A stretch of DNA of 64,000 bases from Streptomyces sp. NBC_00285 (GCF_036174265.1 NZ_CP108055.1:5270001-5334000); one strand, 5' to 3'. Positions 1 to 8,699 are shown, counted from the first letter of the stretch. Numbers and translations are program-made. Notes: a model not told the origin generated them from the sequence alone.

Positions 1-406
1 GGCCGAACCGCCGGCCCAGGAGGAAGGGGGCCTCCAGGTTGACCGCCATCGTGGTGTCCCACACGTCGTCGGTCAGCTCGGCCATCGGCGGACGCAGGTT
101 GATCCCGGCCGAGTTGACCAGGATGTCCGGCTCGCCGAACACACCGACGGCCGCCTCCGCCGCCGTACGAACGCCGTCCCTCGTGCCCAAGTCCCCTTTG
201 ACCCAGCCCGCCCGGCAGCCGTCGGCCGTCAACTCCGCGACCGCGGCGGCCAGTTCCGTCTCCTTGCGGGCCACGATCACCACACTCGCCCCCGCCCGCG
301 CCAACGCCCCCGCGATCGCCCGGCCGATGCCCGAACTCCCGCCGGTCACCAGCGCCACGCGGCCGTCCAGCGAGAACAGTTCGGAGAGATATGCCTGCGA
401 AGTCAT
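1..406 (-). CDS. SDR family oxidoreductase, C-terminus cut off by the window edge
   Basis: Reads from an ATG at 406 leftwards off the window, giving 135 residues. The Rossmann dinucleotide motif TGGSSGIG lies at residues 21-28, followed by a second strand (SVVIVAR), a Gly-Asp motif near 71-72 and the structural NSAG motif at 98-101, all in classical short-chain dehydrogenase order. The catalytic YxxxK lies beyond the edge, so activity cannot be checked. Such enzymes are cytosolic NAD(P)-dependent alcohol/ketone oxidoreductases; the substrate is unknown. It is divergent from the DUF72 gene, with only about 30 bases between them. Confidence 0.85.
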   Translation of the reverse strand, partial: MTSQAYLSELFSLDGRVALVTGGSSGIGRAIAGALARAGASVVIVARKETELAAAVAELTADGCRAGWVKGDLGTRDGVRTAAEAAVGVFGEPDILVNSAGINLRPPMAELTDDVWDTTMAVNLEAPFLLGRRFG

Positions 407-436
407 GCCCGCACCGTAAGCCGGTACCCGCCCCCC

Positions 437-1340
437 ATGTCCCGCACCCCCATGACCCGCACCTCGATGACCGGCACCCTGGAGACCGACGGCCTCCCGC
501 CCCGGATCCTTCTCGGCGCCTGCTCCTGGACCGATCCCGCGCTGGTCCGCAGCGGCTGGTATCCGCGTGGGCGGCGGGACGCGGAGGGGCGGCTGCGGCA
601 CTACGCCGAGCGGTTCCCCGTCGTCGAGGTCGACGGCACCTTCTACGCGCTGCCCGGCGCAGCGCAACAGCCGGCTGTGGGTGGAGCGGACGCCGCCCGA
701 GTTCGTGTTCGACGTGAAGGCGTACGCGTCGCTCACCGGGCATCCGGTGAAGCAGGCCGCCCTCCAGGACACCGCCCCGGGCGAGGTGTGGAAGCGGTTC
801 GCCGCCGGGATCGAGCCGTTGCGGGAGGCCGGGCGGCTCGGCGGGGTGCTGTTCCAGTTCCCGCCGTGGTTCCGGCCGGGGGCGCGGGCGGAGAGGTTCC
901 TGGAGGAGACCGCAACGCGGACCGCCGGGTGGCCGGTCCACCTGGAGTTCCGGCATCCGTCCTGGTGGGAGGGGCGGCAGAAGGACCTGACCGGCGCGTT
1001 GCTGAGCACGTACGACTTCGCCGCCGTGGCCGTCGACATGGCCCAGGGGCTGCCCGCCTCGCTGCCGCCGGTCACCCCCGTCACCTCGCCGCGGCTGTCC
1101 GTCGTGCGGTTCCACGGGCGCAGTGTCTCGTGGGGCCGCGGCAGCAAGGAGGACCGTTTCCGGTACGACTACTCGCGCGCCGAACCAGCCGAGTGGGTAC
1201 CGCGGTTGGACGCCCTGGCCGATCGGGTCGACCGGCTCCACGTGCTGTTCGACAACTGCTGCGGAGCGGCCGCCGTGCACGCCGCCGAGACCATGGCCGA
1301 GTTGCTCAGCCGAAAATCCTCACCGTCTTCGTCACGCTGA
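437..1340 (+). pseudogene. DUF72 family protein, interrupted by a one-base frameshift
   Basis: Two overlapping frames together give one complete DUF72 (YecE-like, TIM-barrel) protein. Frame one starts at ATG 437 and supplies ILLGACSWTDPALVRSGWYP and EVDGTFYALP. Frame two resumes with RNSRLWVERTPPEFVFDVKAY and runs to the stop at 1340, with GVLFQFPPWF, HLEFRHPSWW, VVRFHGR and LHVLFDNC. Dropping one G of the GG at 656-657 joins them into about 300 residues, the usual family length. This is either a true frameshift or a base error in the assembly. The 3' end overlaps the convergent copper gene by 35 bases. The biochemical role of DUF72 is not established. Confidence 0.8.
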
Positions 1341-3300
1341 CCTGGTCGATGTCCGTCACCCTGATCGTCGCCTTCATCCGCCAGTCGCCGGCGATGGGCA
1401 GGGTGAGGTCGTTCGTGCCCCAGTAGCCGCCCTCGTCCTTCAGTTCGGCGTCGATCGGGCCGACCTCCTTGGCCGGGAGGGTGAAGGAGAGCCGGAGTTC
1501 GGGGACCGTGGCCAGGCCGCCGTCGGCGGCGAAGACGATGGCCTGGACCGAGTTCTCGCCGGTGCGGCCCGGGTCGAGGGTGATCTGCACCGTGCCCCTC
1601 ACCGTGTCGACGGTGAAGGGGACGTTGGTCACGGACGCGGCGGGCAGTCCGCCCGCGGCCGGACCGGCCTCGGCCGCCTCCGCCTGCGCCCGGCCCGGGA
1701 GCGTGCCGCTCAGTACGGTGCTGAGCACCAGCACCACGACACCGACGGCCACTTCCGCGAGGACGGAACGGCGCAGGCCGCGCTGGTGGGCCGGGGAGTT
1801 CCCCGCGGGGGCGGCGCGCGTCTGCCCCTCCGAGGCCGACGACCGACCTTGCGAGGCCGACGGTCCCTCCGAAGCCGACAGCCCTTCCGCGGCGGACAGT
1901 CCTGCCGAGGCGGACAGTCCTGCCGAGGCGGACGATTCCTCCACCCGCTCCCGTGCGACGGCCTCCGCCCCCACCGTCACCTTCTCCCGTACGACCGCGT
2001 CCGCCTCCGCCCCCGTGTCCGTCTCGGCTTCCGCGCCCGCGTCCGTGCTCGCGCTCTCGCCCGCGTTCACGCTCGCCGCCATCAACCGCCCCGTCCACTG
2101 CCGCGACATCCGCGCCGCCGTCAGCAGCAGCGTCACCCCGATCAGCTTGAGGACGAGCAGATGGCCGTACGTCGTGCCGGTGACCGCGCTCCAGGAGCCG
2201 AGGCCGCGCCAGGACTGGTAGACGCCGGTGGCGACGAGAACGGTCACGGAGGCGAAGGCCAGCCGGGAGAAACGGGAGACCACGACGGCCGGGACCTGCG
2301 CCGGCGCCCGGTACAGCGTGGCGAGCAGGGCCGCGAGGCCGCCCAGCCAGACCGACATCGCCAGGACGTGCAGCACCGCGGACGTCATCGCCACCGGCAC
2401 CTGGATCCCGGCGGACGCGTGTTCGGCGGCGGCCCAGGTCAGCGCGAGCCCCGCGGCGAGCAGGGCACCGGCCGCCTGCCACGCGCGCGGCAGCCTGGAC
2501 TCGCCGAGCCGCAGCAGTCGTACGACGACGAAGTACGCCACCAGCAGCAGCGCCAGGCGGACCAGGAGGGCCTCGCCCGGGCGGGTGGTCAGGGTGCGTG
2601 TGAAGCCCTTCGCCGAGAAGGCCCCACCCGGGCCCGTCCCCGCCTCGTACGGTGCGCGCAGCACCAGCAGGAACAGGGTCGAGCCGAGCAGACCGGCCCA
2701 GCCCGCCCACAGGAGCCGGCTCAGCCGGGCCGGCTCCGGGGGGCGGCAGACCGTCAGGAAGACCGCGGTGCCGATGAGCAGGGCGACAGCGAGGTAGGCC
2801 AGGTAGCGGCCCATGTTGAAGAGGCTGGCGGTGGCCGGGTTCTCGGTCGGGCCGGTGTCCAGGACCGCCGTGGTGGTGGACGGCCTGCCGACGGAGAAGG
2901 TGAAGGCGCCGGAGACCGGGTGGCTGTCGGCCGAGACCACCCGCCAGGCCACCGTGTACGTGCCCTTGGCGATCTTGGCGGGCAGGGCGACCCGGACGGT
3001 GTCGGAGTCGCCCGGACCGTGTGCGGCGTCGCCGATCTTCAGGCGCCTGCCGTCGGGGGCCAGGATCCGGAGGGAGCCGTCGAGCAGGCCGACGGACTCG
3101 GTGAAGGTCAGGGTGATGTCACGGGGGGCCGACTTGAGGACGGTTCCGTCCTCGGGTGCGGTGGCTCGGAGGGCCGCGTGGGCCGACGCCGTTCCGGCGC
3201 CGCCGAGGACGAGCAGGACCAGCACGGCGCCCAGCAGCACCAGCCCTTGAAGTCCTCGCCTTCGCCGGCCTGCGCTGCTGCCTGCACGCTCACACCTCAC
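1306..3300 (-). CDS. CopC–CopD copper resistance/uptake membrane protein with C-terminal YtkA-like domain
   Basis: A 664-residue membrane protein. I chose the GTG at 3300 because GGAG sits 6 bases upstream and it opens directly into a basic n-region plus hydrophobic signal segment. After a probable cleavage at ASA, the mature chain starts HAALRATAPEDG, the CopC copper site with an N-terminal His. The CopD-type multi-span region follows (about residues 150-430), then an Ala/Ser/Glu-rich insert made by short DNA repeats, and a last TM with an extracytoplasmic YtkA-like domain ending in KTVRIFG. Fused CopC/CopD proteins bind copper outside the membrane and are linked to copper import or tolerance. 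It is last in a leftward gene run. An upstream in-frame extension to 3531 exists but reads as a broken SDR gene. Confidence 0.85.
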   Translation of the reverse strand: MRCERAGSSAGRRRRGLQGLVLLGAVLVLLVLGGAGTASAHAALRATAPEDGTVLKSAPRDITLTFTESVGLLDGSLRILAPDGRRLKIGDAAHGPGDSDTVRVALPAKIAKGTYTVAWRVVSADSHPVSGAFTFSVGRPSTTTAVLDTGPTENPATASLFNMGRYLAYLAVALLIGTAVFLTVCRPPEPARLSRLLWAGWAGLLGSTLFLLVLRAPYEAGTGPGGAFSAKGFTRTLTTRPGEALLVRLALLLVAYFVVVRLLRLGESRLPRAWQAAGALLAAGLALTWAAAEHASAGIQVPVAMTSAVLHVLAMSVWLGGLAALLATLYRAPAQVPAVVVSRFSRLAFASVTVLVATGVYQSWRGLGSWSAVTGTTYGHLLVLKLIGVTLLLTAARMSRQWTGRLMAASVNAGESASTDAGAEAETDTGAEADAVVREKVTVGAEAVARERVEESSASAGLSASAGLSAAEGLSASEGPSASQGRSSASEGQTRAAPAGNSPAHQRGLRRSVLAEVAVGVVVLVLSTVLSGTLPGRAQAEAAEAGPAAGGLPAASVTNVPFTVDTVRGTVQITLDPGRTGENSVQAIVFAADGGLATVPELRLSFTLPAKEVGPIDAELKDEGGYWGTNDLTLPIAGDWRMKATIRVTDIDQVSVTKTVRIFG
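1850..1935. repeat. Short 18-bp tandem repeats inside the CopCD gene
   Basis: Units of the type GGCGGACAGTCCTGCCGA repeat two to three times with flanking degenerate copies. They encode the Ser/Ala/Glu-rich cytoplasmic or linker insert (SASAGLSASAGLS) in the copper protein. Probably slippage-expanded coding DNA without a separate role. Confidence 0.6.
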
Positions 3301-3432
3301 GTCACGCTCCGTACCTGGGGTCGCCACTTCCAGATAGGTACGGACGTGGGCGCCGGAACGCTCACCACGCCGGCCGGACGGACGCCCCGCCGTACGCCCG
3401 GCCGTACGCCCGGCAGGTCGGGCCCGGTTCGC

Positions 3433-3531
3433 CGGTTCGCCGAACAGGGCGCGGCGGTCGCCATCCATTGCCGTGACGCCGCCACCGCTCGCACCGGTGA
3501 TCAGGGCGACCTGCTCTTCGAGGAGTCTCAT
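3433..3531 (-). pseudogene. Remnant of an SDR gene, apparently with an inverted inner segment
   Basis: On the minus strand an ATG at 3531 overlaps the cupin gene's stop as ATGA, and the first residues MRLLEEQVALITGASGG are a textbook SDR N-terminus. The frame then loses SDR character. On the opposite strand at about 3433-3485 the same DNA reads VRRFAEQGAAVAIHCRDAA, which is what should follow GASGG(I)G in an SDR (helix plus second strand). The gene seems to have been truncated with this piece flipped in place. No later SDR motifs are present before the copper gene. Confidence 0.5.
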
Positions 3532-3995
3532 GGACGGGACAGTTCCGCTATCCGCGCGGCCTCGGCGGGGTAGCGCGCCGTCAGCTCCGCGGCGTTGCCG
3601 TGCTCGTAGTCGTCGTAGGTGAAGCCGGGTGCCATGGTGCAGCCGAAGAAGGTCCAGGCGCCCCGGGTCCTGGCCCCCATCCAGGTACCCGCGGGCACGG
3701 TCAGCTGGAGGTGCTGGCCGCCCTGTATGTCCGGGCCCAGAACGGGGGTCGTCGCCGTGCCGTCGGGCGCGAGGAGCAGGAGGTCCAGCGGGTCGCCGAG
3801 GTAGTGGTGCCAGATCTCGTCACTGGGCAGCCGGTGCAGCGCGGAGTGGTCGTCCGAGGTGAGGAGCGCGACGATCGCCGTGCCGTGCGGTCTGCCGTCG
3901 GCACGCTCCGGGCCCGCCCAGGTCTGCCGGAACAGCCCGCCCTCGCGGGGGATCGGTTCCAGGCCGTAGTGGGCGACGAGGTCGTCAGGCGTCAC
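3528..3995 (-). CDS. Cupin_5 (DUF985) family protein
   Basis: 155 residues. The cupin_5 signature is visible: the start ..LGLEPIPREGGLFRQTW (here YGLEPIPREGG), the core SALHRLPSDEIWHHYLGDPLDLLLL and GQHLQLTVPAGTWMGAR, and the end TFFGCTMAPGFTYDDYEHG. The His/Glu residues of HRLPSDEIWHHY would be the metal ligands of the small beta barrel. The GTG start at 3995 lies 11 bases inside the preceding acylase gene, so translation is likely coupled. Family members are small cytosolic cupins of unclear function, sometimes annotated as epimerase-like. Its stop overlaps the start of the broken SDR. Confidence 0.85.
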   Translation of the reverse strand: MTPDDLVAHYGLEPIPREGGLFRQTWAGPERADGRPHGTAIVALLTSDDHSALHRLPSDEIWHHYLGDPLDLLLLAPDGTATTPVLGPDIQGGQHLQLTVPAGTWMGARTRGAWTFFGCTMAPGFTYDDYEHGNAAELTARYPAEAARIAELSRP

Positions 3996-6756
3996 CCGGA
4001 AAGGCTACCTCCCTTGCCAGAAAGGCCAGTTGGGCTTTTTTCTCGGGCAGATACACGTCCGGGAGGTCGATCTCCGGCAGCACCACCACGTCTCCCGCCA
4101 CGAAGCCCAGCCTCAGGAAGCGGGCGACGGCCTTCTCGTTGCGCACGTCGGGGTCGACCACGACCCGCCGCCGACCCAGGCCGCGCAGTACGTACGAGGC
4201 GACGGCCCCCAGCAGCGCCGACGACCACCCGGGCCGCGCGGCCCCCGAGGCGGCGGGCGCGAGCAGCAGGTGGACGCCGATGTCTCCGGGGCGGGCGTCG
4301 TAGCACTCGCTGACCCGGTCGGCCTGCGGCTCGTAGGTCTGCAGGAGCCCGGCCGGTTCGCCGTCCTTCTCCAGGAGGTAGGCGTGGTGGGTGTCGAGGG
4401 TGTCCAAGTGGGCGTAGGTCTCGGCTACTTGTTCTTCGGTGAGGCCGTTCATGCCCCAGAACGCGGCCCGTTCCTCGCGCACCCACGCGTGGACGGTGGG
4501 GGCGTCGGCGCGCGGGTCGAGACGCAGGACGCGTACGGTGCCGAAGCCGTCGACGGTCTGGGTGTGGACGGCCGCACGGGCACGGGTGTCAGACAGCCGT
4601 CCTTCGTCGTCCTTCGTCAACTGCTGCCAGTCGGTGACGACCGGCACGAGATCTCCCTTGAGCCACAAGGGGAGTTGATCGCGGTGGTGGGGTGAGCCGG
4701 GCACGCCCGAGGCGCCCGTCGGGACCACCCAGAGGCTGTCCTCGCGGCGGGCCAGGTCCCATACGTAACGGGCGGCCGGGCCGCGCGAGGCGAGGTCGGT
4801 GAGACCGGGGACCGCGGAGGTGCACAGGACGCAGTCGTGGTCGCCGGAGAGGGCGGGCGCGTCCCAGCCGTCCTCGGGAAGGGCCCGCCAGGGGGCGAGG
4901 CGGTGGGTCTCGCCCCAGGTGCCCCGCGGCGGCCGGTCGGCCACCTCCTGCACGGCCCCGCGCACCGCCTCGTCCCGGTCGATGCCGTACAACTCCTCGG
5001 CCCTCAGCAGGTGTTCGAGCGCGAAGGCGACCCGGGGGACGAGACCGAGCCAGGGGAGGAGGACGTCGGGGTAGGCGGGCGGGGTGGTGAGCGCGGCGAA
5101 CGCGGGGTGGGCGGCGAGCCGCCGTACGACCGCGCCGCGTACGGCCCCGTAGAGGGCGGCCGCCCGGCTGTCCGCGTCCATGCGGCGATCCCAGCGAAGG
5201 ATGGTTTCCCGCACGGCCGTCGCCTCGGTACCGAGGCCGTCCAGTGCCTCGATCCGGTCCAACAGGGGCTGCGCGGAGGCGAGATGGGTGTCCGTGTGGA
5301 TCAGCGGCATGTCGGCGGCGGACCAGTGGTCCTTCTCCGCGAGCAGGGCGGTGATGCGGTTCGCCCGGTGGGGCGGGGCGAACTCGACGCCGAGCGGAGC
5401 GGCGGGACCGCGCTGGTTGGCCATCACGGCGATGCCGTCGGTGAGACCGGCGCGGGGCGTCTCGTGCCGGCCCCGCCACTCGTGACCGGGCTCCCAGGCG
5501 GGGACGGGACGCAGGCGGTTGGCCTCGGCGCGCACGGGGACCCAGCCCGCGACCCGGTGCAGCAGTCCGCCCTCGGTGTCGGCGGCCTGGACGACGTTCA
5601 CGGGCTCGGCCCACAGCTCGAAGGCCCTGTCCACGTCGGCGGTGCGGCGGGCGCGGAGGAGGGGGAGGAGGGCGCTGAAACCGAGGTCCTCGGTGACGCG
5701 GGGCGGATAACGGAGGGAGAGGGCGAGGGCGAGGGGAACGGAGGAGGCAGCGCGGCGGTCCGACATTCCCCCCTCCAGCCGCTCCGGCACCTTCAACCCC
5801 TCCGGCCCTCCCGCGATCACCGGTCCTCGCCCGGTCTCGATGACCTCGATCTCGACCGGGGACTCGCCCGCGACCTCGACGGTCTCCGTGTACCGGATGG
5901 CCCGGTGCCAGACGCCGTCCGGGCCGAGGGCCTCCACACCGCCCTCCGCGCCGGCCCCCGTCCCCGTACCGGACCCCGTCCCCGTCCCCGTCCGCCGCAG
6001 CCGCTCCCCGTACAGGTCCTGGTAGTCGGCCATGGCGTTGGTGATGGCCCAGGCGACCGTGCCGGTGTGGCCGAAGTGGGCGATGCCGGGCACACCGGGG
6101 ACGGCGAGACCGACCACGTCGAACTCGGGACAGGACAGGCGGATCTGCTGGTAGACGCCGGGGTCCTCGATGTAGCGGTGCGGGTCGCCCGCGATGACGG
6201 CGTGGCCGGTGGTGGTGCGGGCACCGCCGACCAGCCAGCCGTTGCTGCCGGAGGTGTCCGGCCCGTCGGCGGCGAAGAGGCCGATCGCGGCCGGGCCCAG
6301 GTGTCGTAGCGCCTCGTCCCGCCAGAGCTTGGCCGGGAAGCCGGCGAACAGGATGTGGGTGGCGAGCCAGACGCCGAGCGGGGTCCAGGGCTCCCAGCGC
6401 CCGGGGGCGAGGCCGGCACGGGCGAACTCCGGGGCCTCGGCGCCCGGCAACTCCTCGTTGACGCCGTCGACGTACGCCCGCACCCAGTCGGCCGTCTCCG
6501 GGTCCCGTCTCTCCAGCGCAGCGAAGCAACGTCTCGCCGTGTCGTCGAGGCGGGCCCGTCTCGCGAACGTGTCCCAGGACAGGGCCCCGGCGCCGAGGAA
6601 GGCGGCAGAGGTGCCCTGCGCGCGGTGCCGTTCGACCTCCAGCTGCCAGGCGCGGTCGCGGGCGGTGACCCGGCCCTGGGCACGGGCGAGTTCATTCGCG
6701 CCGTCCGCGCGGAGGTGGGGTATCCCCCAGGCGTCGCGGTAGATCTCGATGGTCAC
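3985..6756 (-). CDS. Fusion of a penicillin acylase-type Ntn hydrolase with a siderophore-type N-acetyltransferase
   Basis: 923 residues with two modules. Residues 1 to about 730 are a penicillin/acylhomoserine-lactone acylase-type Ntn hydrolase: RDAWGIPHLRA at the start, ARDRAWQLE, and the nucleophile motif GSNGWLVGG with Ser171. Residues about 734-923 match the IucB/RhbD-like acetyltransferases that acylate hydroxylysine-type side chains (AFWGMNG, GDIGVHLLLAP, RVVVDPDVRNEKAV, LRLGF). No signal peptide is visible, unlike most exported acylases. The GTG start at 6756 lies just downstream of a DtxR/IdeR-type iron box, and the divergent gene is a siderophore-interacting flavoprotein. Inference: an iron-regulated enzyme for siderophore tailoring or turnover. 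The exact substrate is unknown. Confidence 0.85.
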   Translation of the reverse strand: MTIEIYRDAWGIPHLRADGANELARAQGRVTARDRAWQLEVERHRAQGTSAAFLGAGALSWDTFARRARLDDTARRCFAALERRDPETADWVRAYVDGVNEELPGAEAPEFARAGLAPGRWEPWTPLGVWLATHILFAGFPAKLWRDEALRHLGPAAIGLFAADGPDTSGSNGWLVGGARTTTGHAVIAGDPHRYIEDPGVYQQIRLSCPEFDVVGLAVPGVPGIAHFGHTGTVAWAITNAMADYQDLYGERLRRTGTGTGSGTGTGAGAEGGVEALGPDGVWHRAIRYTETVEVAGESPVEIEVIETGRGPVIAGGPEGLKVPERLEGGMSDRRAASSVPLALALSLRYPPRVTEDLGFSALLPLLRARRTADVDRAFELWAEPVNVVQAADTEGGLLHRVAGWVPVRAEANRLRPVPAWEPGHEWRGRHETPRAGLTDGIAVMANQRGPAAPLGVEFAPPHRANRITALLAEKDHWSAADMPLIHTDTHLASAQPLLDRIEALDGLGTEATAVRETILRWDRRMDADSRAAALYGAVRGAVVRRLAAHPAFAALTTPPAYPDVLLPWLGLVPRVAFALEHLLRAEELYGIDRDEAVRGAVQEVADRPPRGTWGETHRLAPWRALPEDGWDAPALSGDHDCVLCTSAVPGLTDLASRGPAARYVWDLARREDSLWVVPTGASGVPGSPHHRDQLPLWLKGDLVPVVTDWQQLTKDDEGRLSDTRARAAVHTQTVDGFGTVRVLRLDPRADAPTVHAWVREERAAFWGMNGLTEEQVAETYAHLDTLDTHHAYLLEKDGEPAGLLQTYEPQADRVSECYDARPGDIGVHLLLAPAASGAARPGWSSALLGAVASYVLRGLGRRRVVVDPDVRNEKAVARFLRLGFVAGDVVVLPEIDLPDVYLPEKKAQLAFLAREVAFPGDA

Positions 6757-6772
6757 CCTCGAACCCGTTCTC

Positions 6773-6791
6773 TTAAGTTAGGCTTACCTAA
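6773..6791. promoter_or_regulatory. DtxR/IdeR (DmdR)-type iron box between divergent iron genes
   Basis: TTAAGTTAGGCTTACCTAA matches the 19-bp iron-box consensus TTAGGTTAGGCTAACCTAA at 17 positions, with an inverted-repeat core TTAGG..CCTAA. It lies 17 bases upstream of the leftward fusion gene and about 42 bases upstream of the chosen start of the rightward siderophore-interacting protein gene, so one Fe(II)-repressor dimer pair could control both. Confidence 0.85.
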
Positions 6792-6833
6792 GTTTTCTCG
6801 GTGCGGGAATCGTACGCGAAGGGTGAAAAGACC

Positions 6834-7571
6834 ATGAAGCAGGGGCACGGCTGGGAGGGAGCGGTCCTCCGACTGCTGCGCGCGAAGGACTTCGAGTTCA
6901 CCGTGACCGGCGCCGAGGACGTCACCGGTGAGTACCGGCGGGTGCACCTCACCGACGGCGGGATGCTGGCCGTCACCGGCGTCCACCCCACGATGTGGGT
7001 GCGCCTGTGGTTCTCCGCCGCGGGCAAGCCGCACCAGCGCGCCTACACCCTCGTCGACCCGGACCCGGAGGCCGGCACGTTCACGCTGGAGTTCGCGCTG
7101 CACGACGGCCGCGCCAGCGACTGGGCCCGGACGGCGAAGCCCGGCGACACCATCGAGGCCACGGTCCACGGCACCGGCTTCGACCGCCCCGACCCCGAGC
7201 CCACCCACGTCTTCGCCTTCGGCGACCCGGCGTCCCTGCCCGCCCTGAACTCACTCCTCGGCGCCCTGGACGCCTCCCCCGCGACCGTCTGGTTCGAGGG
7301 CGGCGACGACGACCTCCCGTTCCGCACCGACCCGACCCGTCACGAGGTCCGCCGGGTCCTCCGCCTCGACTCCGGCGCGCATCTGGTCACCCAGGCACGG
7401 GCGGACCTGCCGGACCTGCTGAGGACCCACCCCGACGCCTACGTCTGGATCGCCTGCGACACGACGACGACCCGGGCGCTGACGGCGTACGTCCGCAAGG
7501 AGCTGGGCGTCCCCAAGGAGCGGGTGAACGCGCTCGGCTACTGGCGGCCCCAGCCCACCGCCTCGCGGTAG
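6834..7571 (+). CDS. Siderophore-interacting protein (FAD-binding ferric-siderophore reductase)
   Basis: 245 residues. The FAD-binding_9/SIP layout is visible: EYRRVHLTDGG early, the flavin-binding RAYTLVDPDPEAGTFTLEFALHD, DWARTAKPGDTIEATVHG, and the C-terminal NAD(P)H-side TYVWIACDTTTTRALTAYVRKEL and ALGYWRP. The family reduces Fe(III)-siderophores in the cytoplasm to free iron. I prefer ATG 6834 (GAAGGG about 10 bases upstream) over GTG 6801, which is nearly on the iron box. Expression should rise under iron limitation through that box. Confidence 0.88.
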   Translation: MKQGHGWEGAVLRLLRAKDFEFTVTGAEDVTGEYRRVHLTDGGMLAVTGVHPTMWVRLWFSAAGKPHQRAYTLVDPDPEAGTFTLEFALHDGRASDWARTAKPGDTIEATVHGTGFDRPDPEPTHVFAFGDPASLPALNSLLGALDASPATVWFEGGDDDLPFRTDPTRHEVRRVLRLDSGAHLVTQARADLPDLLRTHPDAYVWIACDTTTTRALTAYVRKELGVPKERVNALGYWRPQPTASR

Positions 7572-7616
7572 AGGCGCCCCGCCGACTCCCGGTGGAGGCC
7601 ACCCGGAGGTGGAGGC

Positions 7617-8216
7617 ATGATCGGAGTCATGGACGTCACCCTGCACCTCGCCCAGGACCCCGAGGCCGACGAACTCCTCGGCCGTTCCCCGCTCGCCGCG
7701 CTGGTCGGGATGCTGTTGGACCAGCAGGTTCCGATGGAGTGGGCGTTCAAGGGCCCCCGCACCCTCGCGGACCGGCTCGGGGCGAGCGATCTGGACGCGC
7801 ACGAGATCGCCGCGCAGGACCCGGAGGCCTTCGCCGCGCTGCTCTCCGAGAAGCCTGCCGTGCACCGCTACCCCGGCTCGATGGCCAAGCGGATCCAGCA
7901 GCTGTGCCAGTACCTCGTGGAGCACTACGACGGCCGGGCCGACTTGGTGTGGAAGGGCGTGGCCGACGGCCGTGAACTGCTCCGCCGTCTGGAGGAGCTG
8001 CCCGGGTTCGGCAAGCAGAAGGCCCAGATCTTCCTGGCCCTGCTGGGCAAGCAGCTGAAGGTCCGGCCCACGGGGTGGCGGGAGGCCGCGGGGGCGTACG
8101 GCGAGGCCGGGTCCTATCGCTCGGTCGCCGACATCACCGGACCCGAGTCGCTGACCAAGGTGCGGGCGCACAAGCAGGAGATGAAGGCGGCGGCGAAGGC
8201 CGCGAAGCAGAAGTAG
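7617..8216 (+). CDS. HhH-GPD-type base-excision DNA repair family protein
   Basis: 199 residues, start ATG 7617 with a strong GGAGGT 6 bases upstream. The N-terminal helical region (LLGRSPLAALVGMLLDQQVPMEWAF) and the hairpin LEELPGFGKQKAQIFLALLGK are those of the small actinobacterial HhH-GPD family. The canonical glycosylase aspartate motif (VDTHV-like) after the hairpin is not visible; the corresponding stretch reads VRPTGW. It may therefore bind DNA without classical lyase chemistry. It is 45 bases downstream of the siderophore gene, but a shared role is unlikely. Confidence 0.82.
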   Translation: MIGVMDVTLHLAQDPEADELLGRSPLAALVGMLLDQQVPMEWAFKGPRTLADRLGASDLDAHEIAAQDPEAFAALLSEKPAVHRYPGSMAKRIQQLCQYLVEHYDGRADLVWKGVADGRELLRRLEELPGFGKQKAQIFLALLGKQLKVRPTGWREAAGAYGEAGSYRSVADITGPESLTKVRAHKQEMKAAAKAAKQK

Positions 8217-8321
8217 GGCGGCTCGGCACGGTCCCGCGCACCTGAACGGCTCCTGCTGCGAACGGGTGAACTCCAGGGCCGTTGTGATGAAGCACGCGCG
8301 TCGGGCGGGGAGACGACCTGC

Positions 8322-8648
8322 GTGAGCACCGCACGACGCCCCCCGCACAGCCCCACCTGGCTGCGTACGCTCGTGCTGCTCCTCGCCCTCCTCCTCCCGG
8401 GCGCTCCCGTGCAGGCGCACGAGGCGCCCGTCGCGGCCGCCGGGGAGATCGCCGGGTACGACGTCCTCGACGCGGCCCTGCGGCCACCGGCCCGCGCCGC
8501 CGACCGTCCTGCCGTACCCCTGCGTCCGGCCCCGCGCCAGGAGATGGCCCCCGGTGCCGGTGGAGACCGCCCGGTCCCCGCTCTCCCGCGACCGCCGTTG
8601 GTGCTGCCCACCCTGGCCGCCCTGCGTTCCGTGGTCCTGCGCTGCTGA
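8322..8648 (+). CDS. Hypothetical secreted protein
   Basis: 108 residues from a GTG at 8322. Residues 1-33 form a signal peptide (basic start, TLVLLLALLLPG, then PVQAHEA with a likely cut after QA). The mature part is Pro/Arg/Ala-rich with no motif I recognise and ends VVLRC. The small 8700 gene follows 51 bases downstream on the same strand. Function unknown. Confidence 0.55.
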   Translation: MSTARRPPHSPTWLRTLVLLLALLLPGAPVQAHEAPVAAAGEIAGYDVLDAALRPPARAADRPAVPLRPAPRQEMAPGAGGDRPVPALPRPPLVLPTLAALRSVVLRC

Positions 8649-8699
8649 CGGAGTCCGTCTCCCCAGGTCCGTCAGCCCGGTACGACGCAAGGAACCGTC

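Noticed and set aside
1123..3573. Long open frame on the plus strand across the copper gene
   Set aside because: It is the antisense shadow of the CopCD gene in high-G+C DNA: low-complexity, Arg/Pro/Gly-rich, no domain.
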